DNA of 64,000 nucleotides from Paramacrobiotus metropolitanus. Its lineage: Eukaryota; Tardigrada; Eutardigrada; Parachela; Macrobiotidae. Positions 59,711 through 64,000 of this stretch are shown piece by piece (the first letter of the stretch is position 1; every line of letters starts with the position of its first letter). The stretch spans positions 558,001-622,000 of the forward strand of contig NW_026570270.1 of NCBI RefSeq assembly GCF_019649055.1. The letters are read 5' to 3'. The translations under genes were made by a program, and so were the position numbers. The notes under the pieces were generated by a model, which did not search any database, was not told the origin of the DNA, and worked only from the letters and a program-made list of their open reading frames with translations.

Positions 59711-60074
59711 GTCAACGGCCAGACGTGCGCACCGTGTGCAAAACCCCGCCTACGTCTACGCTCAGCTCAGTACGGACCAATGAAAATTGCCAATTTTACC
59801 AACTAGCCAATCTCGTAATTAATAACGGTTTTCTACCTGTTAACCGTCCGTCCGTTCTGCGTTCCACGGGGAAAACGATCCAGATGATCCGGATTCTTCT
59901 TCCACGATCCGATTCCCGCGTCGCCGCTGTTCCGTAGCGTGCCTCGCGCTATCAGTTGGCTACTGTGCCGGCTGTGCCGTAGCAGCAGTAGTTTTACGCT
60001 CTACTCCAGTTTGGAGGAGTCTGATCTGGCAAAATCCGTGCGCCCCTTTCGGCGCTTCGTCGCTTGTGACCCAC
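59711..60074. other. Upstream region of the retroelement
   Basis: Moderately GC-rich DNA with CCAAT boxes. No supported coding exon and no LTR boundary that I could define. Confidence 0.35.
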
Positions 60075-60224
60075 GGCTTAGGATTCGCTGAATCCTTGCC
60101 GAGTACCAATGACACCAGTGTAGGTCTTCGCTGAAGACTCTACACCGAGGAACACTGGCGACTGATCTCTTGAACTCTTGCACAGCTAAGGAAACAGTAC
60201 GGTTCTTCGCTGAAGATCCCGTAC
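60075..60224. repeat. Three hairpins sharing a TTCGCTGAA apex
   Basis: Hairpin 1 (60075-60100) has GGATTC/GAATCC around a GCT loop with an outer GGC/GCC. Hairpin 2 (60118-60145) has GTGTAG-GTCTTC paired with GAAGAC-CTACAC, one bulged base. Hairpin 3 (60197-60224) has GTACGG and TCTTC paired with GAAGA and CCGTAC. All three have a GCT triloop closed by TTC/GAA, with different lower stems, so base pairing looks preserved while sequence differs. Confidence 0.75.
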
Positions 60225-61137
60225 CGAAAACCGAAGCTGGAAAATCCACGTCAGATGAGGCAGTTCACCGCTTGTGGTGTGCGCTTTGCTGTGGTACAGA
60301 CCTGTGCCTTACTGGTCGGATAACACGTCGGATAACAGGCCAACTTTGCCTGACACAAATCAAATCAAATCAGAGAACCGCTGTCGGCTCTGCTACCATC
60401 TAAAGCTAGATCCAGAATGGATCCAGGGACAGAGACTCAAACGGGATGAATCCTGTGGAGTGAGCAATACGATCTGGATTGCGAACTATGCGAAATCACA
60501 AAACGTCGCACCGTAAATTGCTGACTTTTAATAATATTGAAAGTCTGGAAAACCAAAAATCAACACTGATCGGCGCAGCTCGATCGTAAAGCGTAGAGCC
60601 CATTCAACAGTGTGCATCACTGTGCAGCACGTGCTATGCCGCGCCCACTAACACAACTCAAGCCAATCAGAAGAGACACAACACAGACACGTAATCCTAA
60701 GGCGTAGCGCCACAGGCGTAGCGCCACTGACGTGAACGCTAGTGATCCCGGTCTCACATACACATGATGCAACCTCACATTACATCTTGCTCTTTAAATT
60801 TCGCTGCAAGAAATTCGAAATAACTTCTATTACTTTTCATGGAATTTCTAGCGACTTTTGCAGCGAAATCGCTCGAGAATTTCGCGCTGTAATTGGCAAC
60901 AGATGGTGTAATTTTTTTTACCTAGCCCCCTGCTTTACATGCAAATTATCAAACCAGTTTAAGTACTTTAAAAACTTTCCAATCAGTTTCTGCAGCCGAT
61001 TATATCAACATCTTAGATTTCTCTGGTTCTCAGAGCCCCTCCCGCCGAAGCGAGTTACATTCGCCTATGCAATTTAACTATTGTCGCCTCCATACATGTG
61101 CGGCTGGAGTGAACGGCAGCAGCGAGTATTTCCAATT
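60225..61137. other. Intergenic
   Basis: No supported gene. A 13-bp segment GGCGTAGCGCCAC occurs twice in tandem (60701-60713 and 60715-60727) and each copy can fold (GGCG/CGCC). Confidence 0.4.
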
Positions 61138-61723
61138 TAAAAAAAGAACCTCTGGAACCGGTACCGGGTAAAATGAACAGAAACAAAACGATACAGTCAC
61201 CTGCAAAGCGTTCTCCGAGTACTCAGGCTTGCCACAAAGCAAAGGATGCATCGCTTTCACGTGTGTTATCATATGTTTCGTGTTAGCCCTGGCGATGGCA
61301 TCACATCCCTGCAGAAAGAACCCGAATGTTTCAGTGATTACAAGCAGCATGCTAAAAAGCAGGAATGACCTGTTCCAGGTGCGCAGTGAAGAGGTGACTT
61401 CTGATTTTTCGCGCAGTGACGAAGACGTTTTCTTTGCAGGGTTCAAGGTTGCAGACGTAATTCAAGCAACGATTCTGCAAAACACACACTCAATATTCTG
61501 CAAACTATCATAACATCCATGCGGCAAGCGTTCGGCATTTCCTGTGGGCCAATTGGCCACATTACAGTAAATGCTACGAGGCTGCACGTACCCTTGCGAC
61601 GGTTGGCTGGATGAACATATCTGGAATCAACTGGCTTTGAAACGGCTGAGTCACATCGAGTGTCCATTCCGGAAACGTTTTACGCCCATCCAGATGCTTG
61701 AGATAATCTAGATCTTCCGTTCT
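61138..61723 (-). CDS. C2H2-like zinc-finger gene, 3' exons
   Basis: Minus-strand exons 61723-61592 (44 codons), 61474-61370 (35 codons) and 61308-61201 (36 codons) are flanked by good acceptors and donors and are all phase 0. A tiny last exon 61152-61138 after a TTCCAG acceptor would end RFFF and stop. The second exon encodes VCNLEPCKENVF then KIRSHLFTAH, a C-x4-C-x13-H-x4-H finger. The third encodes CDAIARANTKHMITHVKAMHP, a second, less regular His-rich finger. Such fingers usually bind nucleic acid. No gene name is assigned. The first exon seen begins at an acceptor, so the 5' part is missing or lies in 61.7-62.8 kb. Confidence 0.45.
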
Positions 61724-62815
61724 CTGTTTTCGAAACGTGAGTTAAAACCGATTAATACCTGGTAACGATAACCACATTACTACCAACCTGTCTGATTAAG
61801 GAAGAATAAGCAGACTGCATAAAACTAGAGCGCCAAATAACCGGAACAATTACGAGTAGAGTACCCAAGTTATTAACAAATGAAATTAAAGCTTGCTCAA
61901 TTACATGCTCTATTTTGTTCATTTGCGTCAAGTGCGTTTATTTGCGGCGCGCAGGCAGAATCGGTTGGATTTACTTCCTTTACAAAAATTTATTAGTATA
62001 TGTACTTCAAAACATCAATTAAACACTCACAATGATATTCGTACTTAATTTGTTCTTTGATTTCTTTAGGGTTTCATAGAAAAATTTAAAAAAAATCACT
62101 TCTTCGGGCGAAAAACTAAAAGTCAAAAGAAGTGCAGCCTTCAAAAACTTCTTGAGTAAGCCGAATTACGCTGCCACACCGCGCGGTTTCAACTGCGCGT
62201 TATGCACCGGAAATCCCTATCATTTAGTTTAAAGTGCTCATCTTGGAGGGTCTTTGTTTTTAATTTCAGCTTATTCAGGTGAGAAGGAGATTCATGCACG
62301 GATCACACGAATTATGAGATAAAACGTGCTACAGCGAACCAATGCGGCTTCCAGATCCAGGCAATGACAACTGTGCGAATACTAACAACTGAACTTTTTC
62401 TTCTAGTAGACGAAAAAGTTTACTTACTTCCTTCAGCTTCACCGTCTTCCTATAAGAGATGGCTAACACATCCAGCTGTAGATAAAATCATAAAAGAGTA
62501 TTCTACCGACAAAACCAGTATGGGTGGGGTTTAAGTTTTACAGATACCGGATACTCCTTCTAATACTTCGTAATATACGAATAATTTTTAGTTCTTGCTT
62601 TCGAGAAGACCAGTACTACCCTAGCTTCTCTGTCCTCTGGCGCATCTGAACTTGACGGTAACGACGGCAAGTGCCCTAAAGGCCTGAACCAACCACCACA
62701 AAAACTTCTCCCACTGATCACTAGTATGCTAATGGCCCGTCCAAGCAACGCTGTTTTTGTATTTGTAAACAATTTTCGTTTAGGGAACTATCGGTTTTTG
62801 TATTCTGTGCAGCGA
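61724..62815. other. Intergenic or intronic region
   Basis: No exon is firmly supported. A minus-strand open frame at 62560-62772 carries a Ser-rich acidic stretch (PSSSDAPEDREA) faintly like the SSSDPHDSPSSS stretch of the neighbouring gene, but splice support is poor. Confidence 0.3.
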
Positions 62816-64000
62816 TCATACCAAATCATTTTTCTCCATAAATGCGTCAATATCATCCTGGCTATTATCATCAGTACCCACGCAGCACAGCAATAATTGT
62901 AGTCTGTCGTAAAACGGTTCATGAGCCGCTATTAAATGATGGTCCAGATACGTTCCTGAGTACTGATCATAAACGGCAACCGGACATTCCACATTTCCAT
63001 TGCATTCCGCCGGACAGGGACACAACAGATTGATCTGCACATTGATTTCCAGATGTGCCTTCAGACTATCCGTCGACGTGAACTCTGCTTTCTCACAGCC
63101 GTTGGTTGTGGTCCCATACGGACACTTGATAGGACTGCGGCCATACTGCAGATTATAAGAGGCAACTTACAGACATAATAATAGCTATCCGCCTGCTGCT
63201 ATCGTATTATTAGTATTAGTTAACAAAATGATCGCGCAGAACAAAAAACGGGCAACATCTGCCAGATTTGCTGTTAGGAGCCCTGTTACCTACGCTCTTA
63301 CCGATACGGTTCCCATAACAAGCACATGGTTCGCCCGTTTCGTTTTGCGAACAATAATTTTGTGAGGAATTATGGTCGTTTCCAGCACTTTCGTGTCGGG
63401 TCGCTCGGAATAATCCTGCGAAACGAAAAGTCACGTCTATGTGACTATGTCCTGTGACTCCCGTCCATGCTCGAACTGTTCACCGCGCAATGCCACAAGT
63501 CGGATAACTGCGGTATTAAGTAAGTACGTATCATATTTTGGAGAAACCTCGTGGTTTATCACTTTTACGAGATCGATAAGTCAACCAATGCAAACGAAAG
63601 TCACGAAAAGCTCCTTTTTGTAATTACAATGAACTGGAAACGCTAGCAGAACATTAGAACAACTGAATTTCTGCAGTTTTGCTTGCTCTGTTTCAAAGCT
63701 TGCCTTTTGGCCTAATGCAGACTGCAATAGAAGACAAGTAACAATGGAATTAAATACATCTGCGTTTTACTGATCTTCATACTTCGGGCTAAAAGTTCTA
63801 ATGATAAGAACACGTTTTTCTCAAAAAATATACCAGCATATTCAGTTGTTCCAGGGCTTCCTCCACCGGTATTCCGTCTTGGAACGAAGAGCTGGGGCTA
63901 TCATGCGGGTCGCTACTGGATTCTGTTGCGCGAGGAAATTTGTGGTCTCGCTCCCCTCTTTTCCGCTTCTGGTTGAGCACATCAGCTTCGTTGGCATTAT
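62816..64000 (-). CDS. Zinc-finger-like gene, three last exons (5' end off the window)
   Basis: Minus-strand exons: 64000-63834 (continues beyond the right edge), 63415-63302 (38 codons) and 63145-62816 (110 codons with stop). Each acceptor and donor is plausible and all junctions are phase 0, with a downstream GTAAGA donor for the middle exon. The first exon is polar (KRKRGERDHKF, then Ser/Asp-rich, VEEALEQLNML). The middle exon is basic with a beta-like IIVRKTKRANHVLVMGTVS. The last exon has a Cys/His pattern (CPYGTTTNGCEK, LKAHLEIN, CPAEC, CPVAVY, DHHLIAAHE) suggesting atypical zinc fingers, and an acidic end. It may be related to the gene just downstream at 61.1-61.7 kb. Function unknown. 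Confidence 0.5.

Noticed and set aside
59700-60800. LTR of the retroelement
   Set aside because: No matching direct repeat was found near 51.2 kb. Without a second copy an LTR boundary cannot be drawn.

Overview
The window is nuclear DNA from a small-genome animal. Genes are split by short AT-rich GT-AG introns, coding exons are much more GC-rich than their surroundings, and the gene set is metazoan: ADAR RNA editing deaminase, GPI-type Ly6 proteins, the mitochondrial assembly factor TMEM186, the 18S rRNA dimethylase DIMT1 and zeta-class GSTs. Intron size, gene density and style would fit a tardigrade, but nothing here proves the phylum. All exon models were built by eye from splice consensus, phase continuity and family similarity.

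0-27 kb holds ordinary, mostly intact genes: the 3' end of an unknown Ser/Pro-rich gene (+), TMEM186 (-), DIMT1 (+, 9 exons), a Ly6/uPAR protein (-), ADAR (+, 4 exons, one dsRNA-binding domain), two tandem zeta GST / maleylacetoacetate isomerase genes (-) and a second Ly6 protein (+). Intergenic DNA and introns carry a foldback element, a decayed copy of part of the ADAR dsRBD exon, and direct repeats.

28-51 kb is the most unusual coding region: three tandem copies of a 16-exon gene whose product looks like the distal part of clathrin heavy chain (N-terminal beta-propeller, ankle and distal-leg alpha-solenoid) with a C3HC4 RING finger where the proximal leg and trimerization domain would be. 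The middle copy (34.1-39.6 kb) is open in every exon and predicts 1067 residues. The first copy has lost about six exons and has a frameshift. The third has frameshifts in the propeller, in the solenoid and inside the RING. Between copies two and three lie a 9-bp minisatellite, a possible small secreted-protein gene and a dead copy of a Ly6 exon. Several MITE-like inverted-repeat elements sit in introns of the array.

51.2-59.7 kb (-) is a Gag/protease-type retroelement with no visible reverse transcriptase or integrase. It has a very long Gag ORF (coiled coil, capsid-like domain, CCHC knuckle, RGG box), then three ORFs each displaced by -1. The first -1 step has a canonical GGGAAAC slippery heptamer just before the Gag stop. 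The whole element is studded with the octamer AAAGGTCA (about 50 exact copies in 8 kb, all codon phases), and its orientation flips at the Gag start codon. The stop of the last ORF lies in DNA shared with the flanks of the clathrin-RING genes, so the element appears 3'-truncated.

59.7-64 kb carries a likely element promoter (TATA, CRE), three hairpins with a common apex, and two minus-strand genes with C2H2-like zinc fingers, the last one running off the right edge.
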